This document shows positions 1-12,450 of a stretch of 64,000 nucleotides of DNA, piece by piece. Within the stretch, counting starts at the first letter, position 1, and each line of letters begins with the position of its first letter. A program made the position numbers and the translations under genes. Source of the stretch: Mytilus californianus (lineage: Eukaryota > Mollusca > Bivalvia > Mytilida > Mytilidae); assembly GCF_021869535.1 (NCBI RefSeq), contig NW_026262690.1:86721995-86785994 (forward strand). The letters are read 5' to 3'. Under the pieces are notes generated by a model that was not told the DNA's origin, did not search any database, and saw nothing but the letters and a program-made list of their open reading frames with translations.

Positions 1-870
1 GAAAACAATGCTGAATTTTTCGTTTCCGTTCCCTAACTTAAGTTTGCCTCATCCAAATGTTATGAAACTTATACACAATGCTTATTATTACCACAAAACA
101 CAGATCAAGTTTGAATTTTGGTGTTGTCACTTTAACGGTTCTAGAGTTATGCCCCTTTACAAATGGAAAATTGCTGAATTTTTCGTTTCCGTTCTTTAAC
201 TTTAGTTTGCCTCAACCAAATGTTATGAAACTTATACTGAATGCTTATTACCACAAAATACAGATCAAGTTTGAATTGTGGTGGCGTCACTTTTACTGTT
301 CTAGAGTTATGCCCCTTTACAAATGGAAAAATTGCTGAATTTTTCGTTTCCGTTCTCTAACTTTAGTTTGCCTCAACCAAATGTTATGAAACTTATACAC
401 AATGCTTATTACCACAAAATACAGATCAAGTTTGAATTTTGGTGGTGTCACTTTAATCGTTCTAGAGTTATGCTCCTTTACAAATGGAAAAATTGCTGAA
501 TTTTACGTTTCCATTCTCTTACTTAGTTAGCCTCAACCAAATGTTATGAAACTTATACACAATGCTTATTAACACAAAATACAGATCAAGTTTGAATTTT
601 GGTGTTGTCACTTTTACTGTTCTAGAGTTATGCCCCTTTAAAAATGGAAAAATTGCTGAATTTTTCGTTTCCGTTCTCTAACTTTAGTTTGCCTCAACCA
701 AATTTATGAAACTTATACACAATACTTATTACCACAAAACTCAGATCAAGTATAAATTTGGGTAGAGTCACTTTTACCGTTCTAGAGTTATGTCCCTTTA
801 TAACTTTATATGATATGCAAGGGAGGGGGGGGGGGGGGTCATCTGTGTTCCATGGACACATTCCCCATTA
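1..870 (+). mobile_element. Family A tandem-core element, copy 1 (cut by window edge)
   Basis: About five head-to-tail units of roughly 162 bp, each containing 'TTTGCCTCAACCAAATGTTA' and 'GAGTTATGCCCCTTTAC'. They are followed by a tail with a G-run and the phrase 'CCATGGACACATTCCCCATT'. The same core and tail recur at 12.8, 51.3, 54.0 and 61.9 kb in both orientations, so this is a dispersed element and not a local satellite. The open frames across it are repeat by-products. The architecture resembles bivalve non-autonomous elements with central tandem repeats (pearl/HINE-like); that assignment is inference. The left end lies outside the window. Confidence 0.75.
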
Positions 871-1236
871 ATTTTTAAAGTTTTGATTCCAAATTTCTTG
901 AGAAAAATAATTAGTCTCCAAAAGGAAGTGTTTCTATTGAAAATAAGTTAAAAAAAAAAAGTTTTAAATCAGCAAAAAAATTTCTTGTTTGAGTATTTTA
1001 TTAAAGAAATAGTTTGTGTTTTTGATTAAAGTTGAAAAAAATTGTTGATCTAAGGAAAAAAAAACATGACCGCCCAAAAAAGATGAATGGTCAGTGTTTT
1101 ATAAGTCATACTAAGTTAAGTCTCAGGTATTTATTTGAAGAAAAGGCATGAAAAAGATATACTATCACTTTTGACACAGATTCACTTATTGCATCTTTGT
1201 TCCAAGTTTTATCACTGAGAAGACAAATATTATCCA
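871..1236. other. No feature recognised
   Basis: AT-rich sequence with A-runs. I see no coding frame, repeat unit or RNA gene. Confidence 0.5.
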
Positions 1237-1238
1237 TT

Positions 1239-1386
1239 TGATTGATTGATTGGTGTTTAACACCACTTTCAGCGCTATTGTGCTATATCGTAGTCAGTTT
1301 TTATTGGTGGAGGAAGCAGCCAGAGTGCCCGCAGAGAACCACTGACCTTCAGTAGGAAAAATGACAATCCTAGTCAATTAAGATTT
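1239..1386 (-). mobile_element. 5'-truncated SINE, tail part
   Basis: Read on the minus strand, this matches the 3' part of the SINE at 42337-42595: the block equivalent to 'GAGGAAGC..AGAGTGCCCG', then 'GTCAGTTTTTATTGG' and the GGTGTTTAA tail, ending in an (ATTG)n-type tail. The tRNA-like head is missing, as expected of a 5'-truncated copy. Confidence 0.65.
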
Positions 1387-1955
1387 GAAATGCTAAACCA
1401 TTTGTTAAGGAATATACTAGTATGACAAAAAAGTTTCTTATAACTGTATTTGCTTTGTTGCCGTTCAGGCAAGTAATATAACTGCCAATGGCGATCCCTA
1501 TTTCATTTTGCATTTGAAGCCTTTGTGAAAGATATTTATGTAAAAATATCTTATGAATTACTTCAGCACCCTAATTAAAACGAAATGTGTCCTAGGGAAC
1601 TGTACTTGAAATAAATGTATAGTCCTCAAAACTCATAATATGTCTGCCAAGTTATATATACATATTTATGCCACTCTTATTGTTTTTAAGCATTTTTTTC
1701 AATATCCAAAATATCCACAATAAACAAATATATTTCCAGTTTGACTAACAGTTGCTTAGATCTAGAAATCAATGCAAAAATGTATACTGAAGAAGAGACA
1801 CCATTGTATTTTATATGTCTGACGGAGATGCCCCAATTTTGTATCAACCTCCGTTACTTTTCAACCCAGTGTTGGGTATGTTGTGCTCTCTTGCACGTTA
1901 AAGAACTTTTGCAACTTCTTTCTGAGGAGTCATAAGGTGACCTTTTGCAAATCAA
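1387..1955. other. No feature recognised
   Basis: AT-rich unique-looking sequence. A short open frame at 1741-1935 has no recognisable domain. Confidence 0.5.
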
Positions 1956-1957
1956 AA

Positions 1958-2215
1958 TTCCCGTACCCTATCCAATATACACCTCATTTCCCAGTTGCAT
2001 TCCAAATTTCCAGTACCATATCCAATATACCCCTCATTTCCCAGTTGCATTCCAAATTTCCAGTACCCTATCCAATATACCCCTCGTTTACCAGTTGCAT
2101 TCCAAATTTCCAGTACCCTATCCAAATACCGCTCGTTTACCAGTTGCATTCCAAATTTCCAGTACCCTATCCAATATACACCTCATTTCCTAGTTGCATT
2201 CCAAATTTCCAGCCC
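1958..2215 (+). repeat. 49-bp tandem repeat, about five units
   Basis: Units contain 'CCAGTTGCATTCCAAATTTC' followed by 'CAGTACCCTATCCAATATAC'. They are highly similar, with one unit slightly shortened (CCAAATACCG). Open frames on both strands here are repeat artefacts. Confidence 0.9.
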
Positions 2216-2265
2216 TTTATTCCTGTCTACCTACCTATTGTATTGAATTTTAATCTGTTGTCTTG

Positions 2266-2318
2266 AATATGTATGAAATATTTGCCACTGGATGTTAAGC
2301 AAGCAACAATCAGTCATA
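2266..2318 (+). mobile_element. SINE tail fragment
   Basis: 'TATTTGCCACTGGATGTTAAG' followed by CAAGCAACAATCAGTCA matches, in the opposite orientation, the SINE-tail insertion at 43768-43829. It is a short 5'-truncated piece. Confidence 0.5.
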
Positions 2319-2692
2319 TTTATGAAGACTGCTTTGTGTGCACTGAAAAAAAATCAATTCACTGTCTTGTTAATCTCTACCTTTACACTATTTGATAATA
2401 AAATTTTAAAATATCTGTAACGGAAAATATATGTATATACAAAAAAAGGGGAGAACCAGTGGCAGATCCATGCTTTTGAATGGGGACATATGGTTGGAAA
2501 CCCCAACCCCCATCCCTCTTTTGAAAATGGCTGGATCCGTCTCTGAGAACCTTGTGATGCTGATATATTCATGTGATAGAACAGTATAAAACCTTTTGAA
2601 TCAAACAACTCTGTATGCATATTAGAGCTGACGTTTTCTTTATCTCAAACTTTCTTCCTTTGGTAACTGTTTCATATAACTCTCACAATAAA

Positions 2693-2866
2693 GAGGGGCC
2701 TGATGGGGGGTCTCATCACGATTCACGAGTTGATTTTTTTGTCAATCACGATTCACAGACTTGATCACGGATCACGAAAATATAAAAAAAAAATCTGTAG
2801 AAAAACGGATCACGATAGCGAAAATGCGCCGATCACGAAGAACGAAAATAACCCATCAGGCCCCTC
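2693..2866. mobile_element. 174-bp MITE with 15-bp terminal inverted repeats
   Basis: It begins GAGGGGCCTGATGGG and ends CCCATCAGGCCCCTC, a perfect inverted pair. The inside is made of imperfect 'GATCACGA' repeats. The flanks share AATAA (2687-2691 and 2867-2871), a possible 5-bp target duplication. There is no coding capacity. The superfamily is not assigned. Confidence 0.75.
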
Positions 2867-3324
2867 AATAAGCAATGGCATGCCGCCAAATTGCGTATTG
2901 TCATCACGTAAGAGACCTGTTTGCTTTATTACGAATTACGAACGTAATATTTGCCACTGGAACAATCTTAAAGGTACGGCCAATTTACACTCGACAGAAT
3001 AATAATAAGCAGATAGAGATGTTCTGAAATTAGGGACAATAAAACCTTTACCATGATATTTAACATACACCAATAAAATTAAAATGTTGTTCAGTGCGTG
3101 CTATACATTGCTGTTGAAAAGAATCTACGTTCAATATTGCAAACTTTATACGTTTTTGTAACCAAAATGAATTATTTCATATCAGAACGAAAATACATAT
3201 AGCTTTACTGGCTTTTGATATAGGATTTAAAATTTTATTAAAAATGTCTCAGTTATTTTTAAAAGATAGATACTTAAAGTTTGCTAACATTTTTCTAGTT
3301 CGGAATTTTATATAAAGATTAGAA

Positions 3325-3660
3325 GGTGTGGTACGATTTCAAATGAAACCACTCTCCACCAGAGACCAAATCACAAATGTAAGACAATTCAAACGACACA
3401 ACTAACGACCTGGTTTATGTACAAAACAATAAACGAAAAACAAATATGATATACAGCAACAAATGACAACTACTGAATTAAAGGCTCCTGACTTGGGACA
3501 GGCACATACAGAATGTGGAGGGGTTAATATAAAAATAAGAAGATGTGGTATGATTGCCAATGAGCCTACTCTCCACAAGAGACCAAATGACACAGAAATT
3601 AACTATAGGTCACCGTACGGCCTCCAACAATGAACATGCCAAACCCTTTTTGTAACATGA
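3325..3660 (-). repeat. Family B PLE-type 3' end / pseudo-LTR fragments
   Basis: Two partly overlapping minus-strand pieces of a common repeat. Its plus-sense landmarks are 'CCCAAGTCAGGAGCCT', 'GGTCTCTTGTGGAGAG' and 'ATACCACATCTTCTTA'. The same landmarks follow PLE RT coding sequence at 27.2-27.9 kb, which links family B to PLE 3' ends. No coding sequence remains here. Confidence 0.65.
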
Positions 3661-3959
3661 GACATTGGTGTAACAATACAACATGAGAACAATTTATAAA
3701 AATCATCTTTCAGCATTCATAATTTGCTTGTATAAAAAGATACGTCATAACGTTTTAACAATCTCAGAGTATGTTAAAGGCTGTGATATTGATAATTTAG
3801 GAATTGAACTACATTTTTGAAAATAGCCCTAGTGTGAAATAAATTGGCCTAACCTCTTCTTAAACACACAATACTGAGTGGAATTGTGTACCGTATGTTA
3901 GAATTTATGGGATTTTAGTCGATGCGAGACATACGGGTGCCGTAGATTTCACGTGATTT

Positions 3960-4800
3960 TTGTCTCATCAGAATGCGACATAGGGGTGCTTATCCGGCGG
4001 CGACAACGTATATTTTTGTATAAAGCTTCATATTTCAGAAGGAAGAATTAAAAGTTGGATAATGTATATCTTGTATAAAGGTGCCTTATTGTGAGAGTTA
4101 ACTTGACCTTTACACGTTTTATAGTTACTAGTAACTGATCAACGTTTAAGTTTTCATGATTGGACCTATTTTTCGGGTACTATATAGGCAACAGGTCAAA
4201 TATACCGGTATTTGGTATTTTGGTATATAGAATTAATGCGTGTAGTACTGTGTACATGTCCGTTTGACAGACTTCATCTGACCATGGCATTATTCTTTTA
4301 ATAAACGCCAAGATTTCGAGATCAAGTTCTTTTAATGATCAGTGTAAAGAATGATCGTTAAGTGTTCATGTCTGTCTGACAGGGTATATATGACATTGAC
4401 CTCATTTGCATGGTTCTTTGGTCAACATTACTATTTTATGTTAGATCCGCTTAACAAGTACTATAAGTAAAGGGTCAACTATATTCGGTGTATCGAATGA
4501 TTGAAAGTTGTAGATGTCCATCTGACAGGGTTCATATGACCTTGACCTAATTTTCATGGTACTTTTGTCACCGTTAAGTTTTTGTTATCAGGTTCATTTC
4601 TCGGATAAGTAATAGGTCAACTATATAAGCTGGGTAGAATAACTGTTAGGAGCATGTGTCAAAATGACAGGGTTTATCTGACCTTAATATCATGAATCAT
4701 TGATAATTTAAGTTTCTGCAATACCTGCATCAAAGACTTTCCACAATTCCAATCATAATCAGTTATACAGACGAGATATTTCAGCGTATGCACTCTCGTT
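3960..4800 (+). mobile_element. Family C tandem-core element, copy 1 (diverged)
   Basis: It starts near 'TCCGGCGGCGACAACG', continues in degenerate units of about 150 bp carrying 'TGACCTTGACCT..TTTTCATGGT' and 'AATAGGTCAACTATAT', and closes with 'GATATTTCAGCGTATGCACT'. The same start, core and end occur at 15.5-16.3 kb and around 21.3-25.8 kb. Non-coding. Confidence 0.7.
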
Positions 4801-4994
4801 AATCTGATAAATAGGTTTCTCAAAACTTCTGGGTTTTTTAGTGGTTTTTCCTCGTGGCAAATCTCCATTTGTGTCTACGTCATACGACAGAGCATGCTTA
4901 AATATCTTTGTGTTAACAATAACATGCTGATGGATTTTATTCCCAATTCATACCATCATTTGTTATTTTGTATGCTGAACCCTTCTTTAATATA

Positions 4995-5130
4995 AAATTG
5001 AGAATGGAAATGGGGAATGCTTCAGAGAGACAACAACCCGATCAAAGAGAGAAAACAGCAAAAGGCCACCAATGGGTCTCATCACAGCGAGAAAATCCCG
5101 CACCCGGAGGCGGGCTTCAGCTGGCCCCTA
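4995..5130 (-). mobile_element. Naiad-family pseudo-LTR fragment
   Basis: 'AGAATGGAAATGGGGAATG' through 'CCCGCACCCGGAGGCG' and 'CTTCAGCTGGCCCCTA' matches the ends of the 34.0-38.6 kb element. It is a short decayed 3'-end piece. Confidence 0.75.
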
Positions 5131-5617
5131 GATAATAATGATAAGATACTAGTAAGATAAGAATTTTATTAATCTAATCAAGAACCCATAAAGGGCATCA
5201 TTTACAACAATATTAAGCACAATATGATTGGAAAAAAGAAAAACTAGATCCTAATATAATACTATCATATTATGGACAGGATCAGAGCCTAACACATCAT
5301 GTGTCTTACATAACTATAACAATAATTTCATAATAATTAAATATTATTTTATATATTGTGTATCCACCTGGATCTTATTTCTAAACACTTAATTATATAA
5401 TTGCCTAGGCACATGAGAGTTGGTAAATGCTCATTTGTGAACAGCCAGAAATATTTTTTATCCTTGGGCAATTCTTTAAAATTATTACAAAAACTGTTAT
5501 AATGTATACTAGTTCAGTGAAAATGGACGTCACACTAACTTGACTCCGAAACATATGCATGGATTTCTTGATACCTAGTCCAAATAACCATATATATATA
5601 TAACGTATTGTACGGCT

Positions 5618-6435
5618 TTTTGTCGAGCCTGCGACTTTTGTCGCAAAAGCGAGACATAACGATCCTACATTCCGTCGTCGTCGGCGTCGTCGGCGTCGTC
5701 GTCGTCGTCGGCGACGGCGGCGGCATCCACAAATATTCACTCTGTGGTTAAAGTTTTTGAAATTTTAATAACTTTCTTAAACTATCCTGGATTTCTACCA
5801 AACTTGGACAGAAGCTTGTTTATGATCATAAGATAGTACCCAGAAGTAAATTTTGTAAAAAAAAATCCTGTTTTTCCGTATTTTACTTATAAATGGACTT
5901 ATTTTTTCTGCCAGTTAACATTACATTCACTCTGTGGTTAAAGTTTTTAAAATTTTAATAACTTTCTTAAACTATCCTGGATTTGTAACAGACTTGGACA
6001 GAAGCTTGTTTATGATCATAAGATAGTATCCAGAAGTAAATTTTGTATCCTATTTATCCGTATTTTACTTATAAATGGACTTAGTTTTTCTGACAGTTAA
6101 CATAAAATTCATGCTGTGGTTAAAGTTTTAAAAAATTCAATAACTTTCTTAAACTATTCTGGATTTGTACCAAACGGACAGAAGCTTGTTTATGGTCAAA
6201 AGTAGTACTAGTATCTAGAAGGAAATTTTGTAAAAAATTATTTCCTGTTTTTCCGTATATAACTTATAAATGGACTTAGTTTTTCTTCCAGTTAACATTA
6301 CATACAGTCTGTAGTTAAAGTTTTAAAAACATTTATTAGATTCATAAACCATTCTGATTTTTACCAAACTTGGACAGAAGCTTCTTACAATCAAAAGATA
6401 GTATCTAAAGGAAAATTTTTAATAATTTTTTCCCC
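5618..6435 (+). mobile_element. Family D tandem-core element
   Basis: A head hairpin (TGCGAC TTTT GTCGCA, 5629-5644) is followed by a (GTC/GGC)n tract at about 5672-5723. Then come about four units of roughly 185 bp containing 'CTGTGGTTAAAGTTTT' and 'GACAGAAGCTTGTTTATG'. Non-coding: the arginine- or proline-rich frames here are microsatellite artefacts. It has the same layout as families A, C and E: hairpin, GC-rich microsatellite, core array. Confidence 0.65.
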
Positions 6436-6504
6436 ATTTTTGTTGAGCCTGTGACTAGCAGCAAAAGTAGGCGAGGCACTGGGTTCCGCGGAACCCTTAC
6501 GAAT

Positions 6505-8490
6505 TTTTATACGACCGCAAAAATTAAAAATTTTTTGGTCGTATATTGGTATGACGTTGGCGTCGTCGTCGTCGTCGTCGTTGTCGTCGTCGTCGTCGTC
6601 GTCGTCTGGCGTCGTCCGGCGTCGTCCGAAGACACATTGGTTTTCGCACTCTAACTTTAGTTTAAGTGAACGGATCTCTGTGAAATTTTACCATAAGGTT
6701 CAATACCACAAAAGGAAGGTGGGGATTGATTTTGAGGGTTATGGTACCAACAGTTAAGGAATAAGGGGCCAAAAAGGGGCCAAAAATAAGCATTTTTGTA
6801 ACTTCCAGACATAACTTGTGTGTTAGTGTATGGATCTCTCTGACATTATGCCACAAGGTTCCATATCACAAAGGGAATGCTGGGATTGATTTTGGGGGTA
6901 ATTGCCTCAAAATTTAAGGAATAAGGGGCCAAAAAAGGGGCAAAAAACAAGCATTTTTCTAGTTTCATGATAATTACTTGTGTGTAAGTGTATGGATCTT
7001 TCTAAAATTGAACTACAAGGTTCCATATCACAAAGGGAAAGCTGGAATTGAGTTTGGGGGTAATTGCCCGAAACGTTTAGGAATAAGGGGCCAAAAATGG
7101 GCCAAAAATAAGCATTTTTCTAGTTTCCAGACAATAACTTGTGTTCAAGTGTATGGATCTCTCTGAAATTGTACCACAAGGTTCCATATCACACAGTGAA
7201 TGCTGGGATTGAGTTTGGGGGTGATGAATCATAAGGGGGTTCAAAAAATTTGGGGGGGGGGGATTTTTTTTTTTTCCTTTTTTTTTTTTTTTTTAAATTT
7301 TCCATTTTAATTTGGTTATTTCTGATTTATATTTAAAGGCAAATAATAATGATATGGTAGGAGATACACACCAAACAGGATGTGTAAATTATTATATAAT
7401 AAGTATTGTGCAATAGCAAGAAATTTTCAATTGCACAGTATTGCACAATAGCAAGAAATCTTCAATTGCACAGTATTGTGCAATAGCAAGAAATCTTCAA
7501 TTGCACAGTAATGCGTAATAGCAAGAAATATCCAATAGCACAATATTGCGCAATAGCAAGAAATTGTCAATTGTGCAATATTGCGCAATAGCAAGAAATA
7601 TTCAATTGCACAGTATTGTGCAAAAGAAGATACTTCGTATAAATTGCCTATTTTTTGACCAATTTCAATGGGGTTTTATTCTTGAATTCTTGGGTTTCTT
7701 TAATATGCTGAATCTAACCATGTATTAAGTTTTTGGATTTTGGGCCCCGTTTTTAAATTGGTCCACATTGAGGTCCAAAGGGTCCAAAATTAAACTTTGT
7801 TTGATTTCATCAAAAACTGAATTATTGGGGTTCTTTGATATGCCGAATCTAACAGTGTATTTAGATTCTTAATTTTTGGTTCCGTTTTCAAATTGGTCTA
7901 CATTAAGGTCCAAAGGGTCCAAAATTAAACTAAGTTTGATTTTAACAAAAATTGAATTCTTAGGGTTCTTTGATATGCTGAATCTAAACATGTATTTAGA
8001 TTTTTGATTATGGGCCCAGTTTTCAAGTTGGTCCAAATCGGGGTCCAAAATTAAACTTTGTTTGATTTCAACAAAAATTGAATATATGGGGTTCTTTGAT
8101 ATGCTGAATCTAACCATGTATTTAGATTTTTGATTTTTGGGCCCCGTTATCAACTTTGTCCACATTGAGGTCAAAAGGGTCCAAAATTAAACTTTGTTTG
8201 ATTTCATCAAAAATTGAATTCTTGGGGTTCTTTGATATGCTGAATCTAACCATGTATTTAGATTTTTGATATTGGACCATAATAGGTGAATGTCCAATTT
8301 AAAATTTTTAAGTTCTTAGACCACATTCATTCTGTGTCAGAAATCTATGTTGTGTCAAATATTTAATTACAATCCAAATTCAGAGCTGTATCAAGCTTGA
8401 ATGTTGTGTCCATACTTGCCCCAACTGTTCAGGGTTCGACCTCTGCGGTCGTATCAAGCTGCGCCCTGCGGAGCATTTTATTTATATTTT
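6505..8490 (+). mobile_element. Family E composite tandem-core element, copy 1
   Basis: It starts with 'TTATACGACCGCAAAAA' and an imperfect inverted partner 'TTTTTTGGTCGTATA', then (GTC)n at 6558-6605. About four units of roughly 160 bp follow ('TGTATGGATCTCTCTGA'). Next come units with the palindrome TTGCGCAA (7395-7625) and then units of about 130 bp ('GGGTCCAAAATTAAACTTTG'). It closes with 'CTGCGGTCGTATCAAGCTGC' and a small hairpin. The second copy at 21.8-25.2 kb has the same order. Just upstream is a perfect 16-bp palindrome, GGGTTCCGCGGAACCC (6481-6496). Confidence 0.75.
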
Positions 8491-8811
8491 TTGTTGGACG
8501 CCTTCTTTTCGCAGGAAGGCGTAACAGCAAAAATCAAAAATAGCCTTTCTAGACGTCATAATTATTTGGACTACATGGTACCGTGACTGGTTTTTTTTCA
8601 GCATGTGACCTTCCCAGAATTATTGCAGGCTTTCGAGCGCAGGCTGCCCGGTTAAAAAATCTATGCGTGGAGCGAGATGTTAAATATTTTAATGCGATTT
8701 AAAAAAAAAAATTTAGTATGTCCTCCTTTCTCCAAGGAGGTTGTTTTGTTTGCTGGAAATTAAAGTCAATCGGACGTGTTGATTTACTATATGTATATTG
8801 TTCTCGGTACT

Positions 8812-9062
8812 ATACTTATGAGGGTCTGTATGGGGTTTGCAGAATAGAGAATAATGTGCAAAATATGCAGAATAAAGGGCTAAAAAAATTAAATATAGAG
8901 AGAGAAATAGGCAAAAAAAAAATAAAGAATAGAGAATAATGAGGTGCTTAAATATAAAGAATAGAGAATAACAAGCAAAATTTATAAAGAATAGAGAAAC
9001 ATGGCCTAAAAAATTAAAGACTACAGAAATGAAGGACCCCCCTCCCCCTTTCCCCCCATCCA
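8812..9062. mobile_element. Family F MITE, copy 1
   Basis: It opens 'GAGGGTCTGTATGGGG', continues with repeats of 'AGAATAGAGAATAA', and ends 'GGACCCCC..CCATCCACACC', roughly inverted to the start. Copies lie at 12.2, 30.6 and 53.3 kb. The 53.3 kb copy shows the inverted ends best. Non-coding. Confidence 0.65.
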
Positions 9063-10001
9063 CACCATCACTTATGGTATGAATAGTGATTAGTTGATGA
9101 TAGACACATTTATCCAGATTAAAGTAGTTATATTAAGAATATCATTCCTCAAATCCTTTGGTGCTTCAAAACGAAGATTACTGATTTTAAATGTCTCTGT
9201 TCAAAACACAAAACTATTTTTCATACGTTAATGGATTTCTTTTGGGCATGTCACATATTTTTTATCTTTGCATTGGGTGAATACATTTGAATAAATATTC
9301 CTGCAGCTTCTTATACTAAATGCTGACATTCCCGAGGGTACATCTGAGATAATCTCATATCTGATGTTCATTGAACTCCAAAGGAATGTCTGATGCACAA
9401 TCCCTCTGGATACAATAGTCGGAATGCAGCCCGATTTCAGACGGTTCCCATCAGAAATAAATAAGAAAATAATATTCCTTGTAGCATACGATCTTATTGA
9501 TGATCACGGAAGTCTTCTAATCTATAAATCGAATACAATCCTGATTTGATTAATGAGAATAATGATAGAGTTACTCATATTTGTCAATATTGTATTAAAG
9601 TATAGTATAGTGATGAGAAAACTACTTAGGTTAATCCATTAAATTCAAGGGGTGGTGTCTGTATTCGTTACACTGCATATCAATATAGGGACTAGTTTGG
9701 TTAGCTATATCTCCTTATTTATTATTCTAAAGTAGTCATATGAATATAATAAGTTTTAAAAAAATGTATGTTCAGATTTGATTAACATAAAATATTGTTT
9801 TAAAGTGAACGAGACTACCTTTGTCCCCTGTTCTTGGAACACACTAATATTGTCCGAGGTGAACCAATAGGATAAATCTGAGCTTTTAACCAATTTGTTC
9901 TTTAAATTGCGCGATGTTATAATTTTGTCTTTTGAACAAGTTAGACGTTAAAACATTTATATAATGTAATGTAATATTAAAATATAATCTTAAAAAATAA
10001 G
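9063..10001. other. Upstream region of the secreted-protein gene
   Basis: I see no repeat or coding frame. The sequence is AT-rich. A 'TTTATATAAT' motif at 9955-9964 could be TATA-like but sits only about 40 bp before the ATG, so I do not call a promoter. Confidence 0.3.
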
Positions 10002-10224
10002 ATGGAACTTAGCTATATTTTATCCAATTTAATATTGTGGATGTTCATCAATTTGACTTGGGGAGAACCTCTTAAGAGATATCAGACCCCGTGTCCAAAT
10101 GAGTGTGACTTAAAAAAGTGTCCAAAATTACAATTCTGTGACGGTGAAATTGTAAAAGACAGATGTCGCTGTTGTCCGGATTGTTCTACGAATATTGGAT
10201 TCAATAGTAGTTACGCTCAAAAAG
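10002..10224 (+). CDS. Secreted Cys-rich/follistatin-like protein, exon 1
   Basis: First coding exon of a two-exon gene; exon 2 is at 18212-18690. It encodes residues 1-74 plus one base of codon 75. Residues 1 to about 22 form a signal peptide: a hydrophobic ILSNLILWMFINLTW core, then GEP. Residues about 31-62 hold eight cysteines in the pattern CPNEC, KKC, QFC, DRCRCC, PDC, which resembles the first half of an IGFBP-type or antistasin-like module. The exon ends AAAG before GTAGGA (donor GT at 10225). Phase 1 joins cleanly to exon 2, and both exons together are 702 nt, or 233 residues plus a stop. The product is probably exported and disulfide-bonded. It is not an intact IGFBP domain, because the second half of the IGFBP cysteines is absent. 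An upstream non-coding exon cannot be excluded. Confidence 0.8.
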
Positions 10225-11429
10225 GTAGGATATAATTCTTTTATTTTTCGAATGGTTTTGTATGATGTGTAAAGTATATCATCCTTATTCCTAGAAACTA
10301 TATTTATAAATTTAACTTTATCACATGGATACAAAATGAGTTTAGACCCACTTTTTAACCATAAAGTTGATTGAGTGACTACATTTATCTGTTTTCACAC
10401 TTAATACTGAAAGAATTAAGAAGCTTTACACTATTTTTATAGTTTTCTCACGAACTGGTCTTTAAAACATGTATTTATTTATCAGCTCATGATTAACTGT
10501 GTCAGACGGTATTTGTGTAGAAATTTGACAAATGTACATGTAAAAACATAGCTCAGACAAGTATTATAGATTTTCATCAAGTATACTGTTTACATAAATT
10601 ACGAAATGTTGACTTACAAAGGTGTTAAAGCCACCCCCTGAATTCTTTAATATAATTTTATCATATTTATTCAGCAGAACGGTTGTCATTGTTAAGGCTT
10701 ATAGTAGTGTATAAATTATAAACTGACTTTTATGGTCGCTTTAATGTAATCGGAGATAAGTATACCGTTATGTAATAACTTATTTTAAATTAAACTAACA
10801 AGCAAAAAATCTTAGTGATGTCTGTACGAGAAATTGGTGTCAATCAAACATTAACCTATATTAAGATTATTAAAAACTCTTAATATCAGTGAAACTTGAT
10901 ACTCTTGTGGTTTATAAATGTATATGAATCACAGATCCTCAGTCATAAACTTAATAAATTACAAGTGTTCATTTCCATAGGCGTAATTGATGTGAAAATT
11001 ACAGATGGGTGCAGTTCAGGTTTCGTTTCTTAAGATAATTTGAGTTGTTTCCCTTTAACTTTATAAAGCGACAGCTATACCAACTATCAGGTTTAACCCA
11101 CAATTTTCTTCGAAAAATACCTGTACCAAGTCAGGAATAGAACAAGAACATATTTTATTTCCAATTAAGGGCCCACAAAGGGCATATATGTATAAGGAAA
11201 AAAGAACATTGATTAGCATAGATACATAGAATTTAAATACACAATCACAATACAGACATAGACATAGAATAGACAGCTGTTTTTCACTCGCTCCGCTCGT
11301 TCCGTTGATTTATATTTTTCATTTTTTAATGGACTTCCTCCTTTTTGAATTTGCCTTGGGAGTTCGGTATTTTTTGTTATACTTTTTTATTCACCAGAGT
11401 TCAAATGAAGTGTGGATGTAAGCATTTAT

Positions 11430-11665
11430 TGGCAACCGTACGGCCTTCAACAATGAGAAAAATCCCATACCGTATAATCGGCTATAAAAGGCCCCGAAAT
11501 AAAAAAATGTGAAACTGTTACAAATCAAACGAGAAAACTAACAGCCTAATAATTATAACAAAACAATTTACGACAAAAAAATATGACAGACATGAACCAA
11601 CGACAACTACTGAACTACAGGCTCCTGACTTGGGATAGGCACATACACAATCGATATTCACATAT
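11430..11665 (-). repeat. Family B PLE-type 3' end fragment
   Basis: Contains 'CCGTACGGCCTTCAACAATG', 'AAAAGGCCCCGAAAT' and 'CAGGCTCCTGACTTGGGA' in the order typical of family B on the minus strand. Non-coding. Confidence 0.65.
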
Positions 11666-12234
11666 GTATTCCGTTGCAAAAATCTTTCCAGACACAGGTG
11701 TTGGATGCCATGTATATTCTCAATATTATAATATTGTGTGAGCATGGAAAAGGCACCTCGAATAATGCTCACACTAACTATGGCGCAGTCCTTCAGTTTT
11801 ATATATTTAAATTTTACCGCAATTCCATTCCACTCAATGAAGTTCGGTTGTTTCCTTTAATGGCTTAGTATATCAGTTATGCTAAGAGCGTGTTGTGAAG
11901 ATGTCGGAGTACCTAACAAACCGTTTATAAAGCCAAATTTTTTTTTTGGTTTAGCCGATTTAGACAAACTTTTTATGGAGAAAAGGAGACGTGTGGGATA
12001 CATGTCAAAGAGACAGCAACCCAACGTATGTCCAGCAATAAAGAGCTTGAAAGGTTTACGTTTGATAAATCTTAACTTCTTCGTTCATAGCTATACACAA
12101 CTGAAATTCTTGGTTTAGTTGAAGCGTTTTGAAAGGAAAAGTTAAGTGAGAGAGTAAAACAATAACCAATTCACACCGCTACGTGATCATTTTTCAGGAT
12201 CCTCGTCAGTGCTTTTTAAGTTCAATGTAATTGT

Positions 12235-12450
12235 TGAGGGTGTGGATGCATGGGGGTTTACAGAATAGAGAATATTAAGCAAAAAATATAAAGCTTAGAG
12301 AAAAATAGACCAAACAAATAAAGAATAGAGAATAATGAGGTGCTAAAATAGAAAGAATAGAGAATAACGGGCAAAAAGTATAAAAAACAGATAAAAAAGG
12401 ACTGAAAAAATTAAAGAATACAGAAATGGAGGACCCCAATACAGACCCTC
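12235..12450. mobile_element. Family F MITE, copy 2
   Basis: 'GAGGGTGTGGATG' at the left and 'GGACCCCAATACAGACCCTC' at the right form imperfect inverted ends. The inside is 'AAGAATAGAGAATAA' repeats. It lies in the intron of the secreted-protein gene. Confidence 0.7.

Noticed and set aside
1883-2266. 127-residue frame rich in FPVPYPIY repeats
   Set aside because: Follows the 49-bp tandem repeat and overlaps frames in the other phases and strand.
5405-5740. Poly-arginine/proline open frames
   Set aside because: They translate a (GTC/GGC)n microsatellite inside family D; no gene structure.
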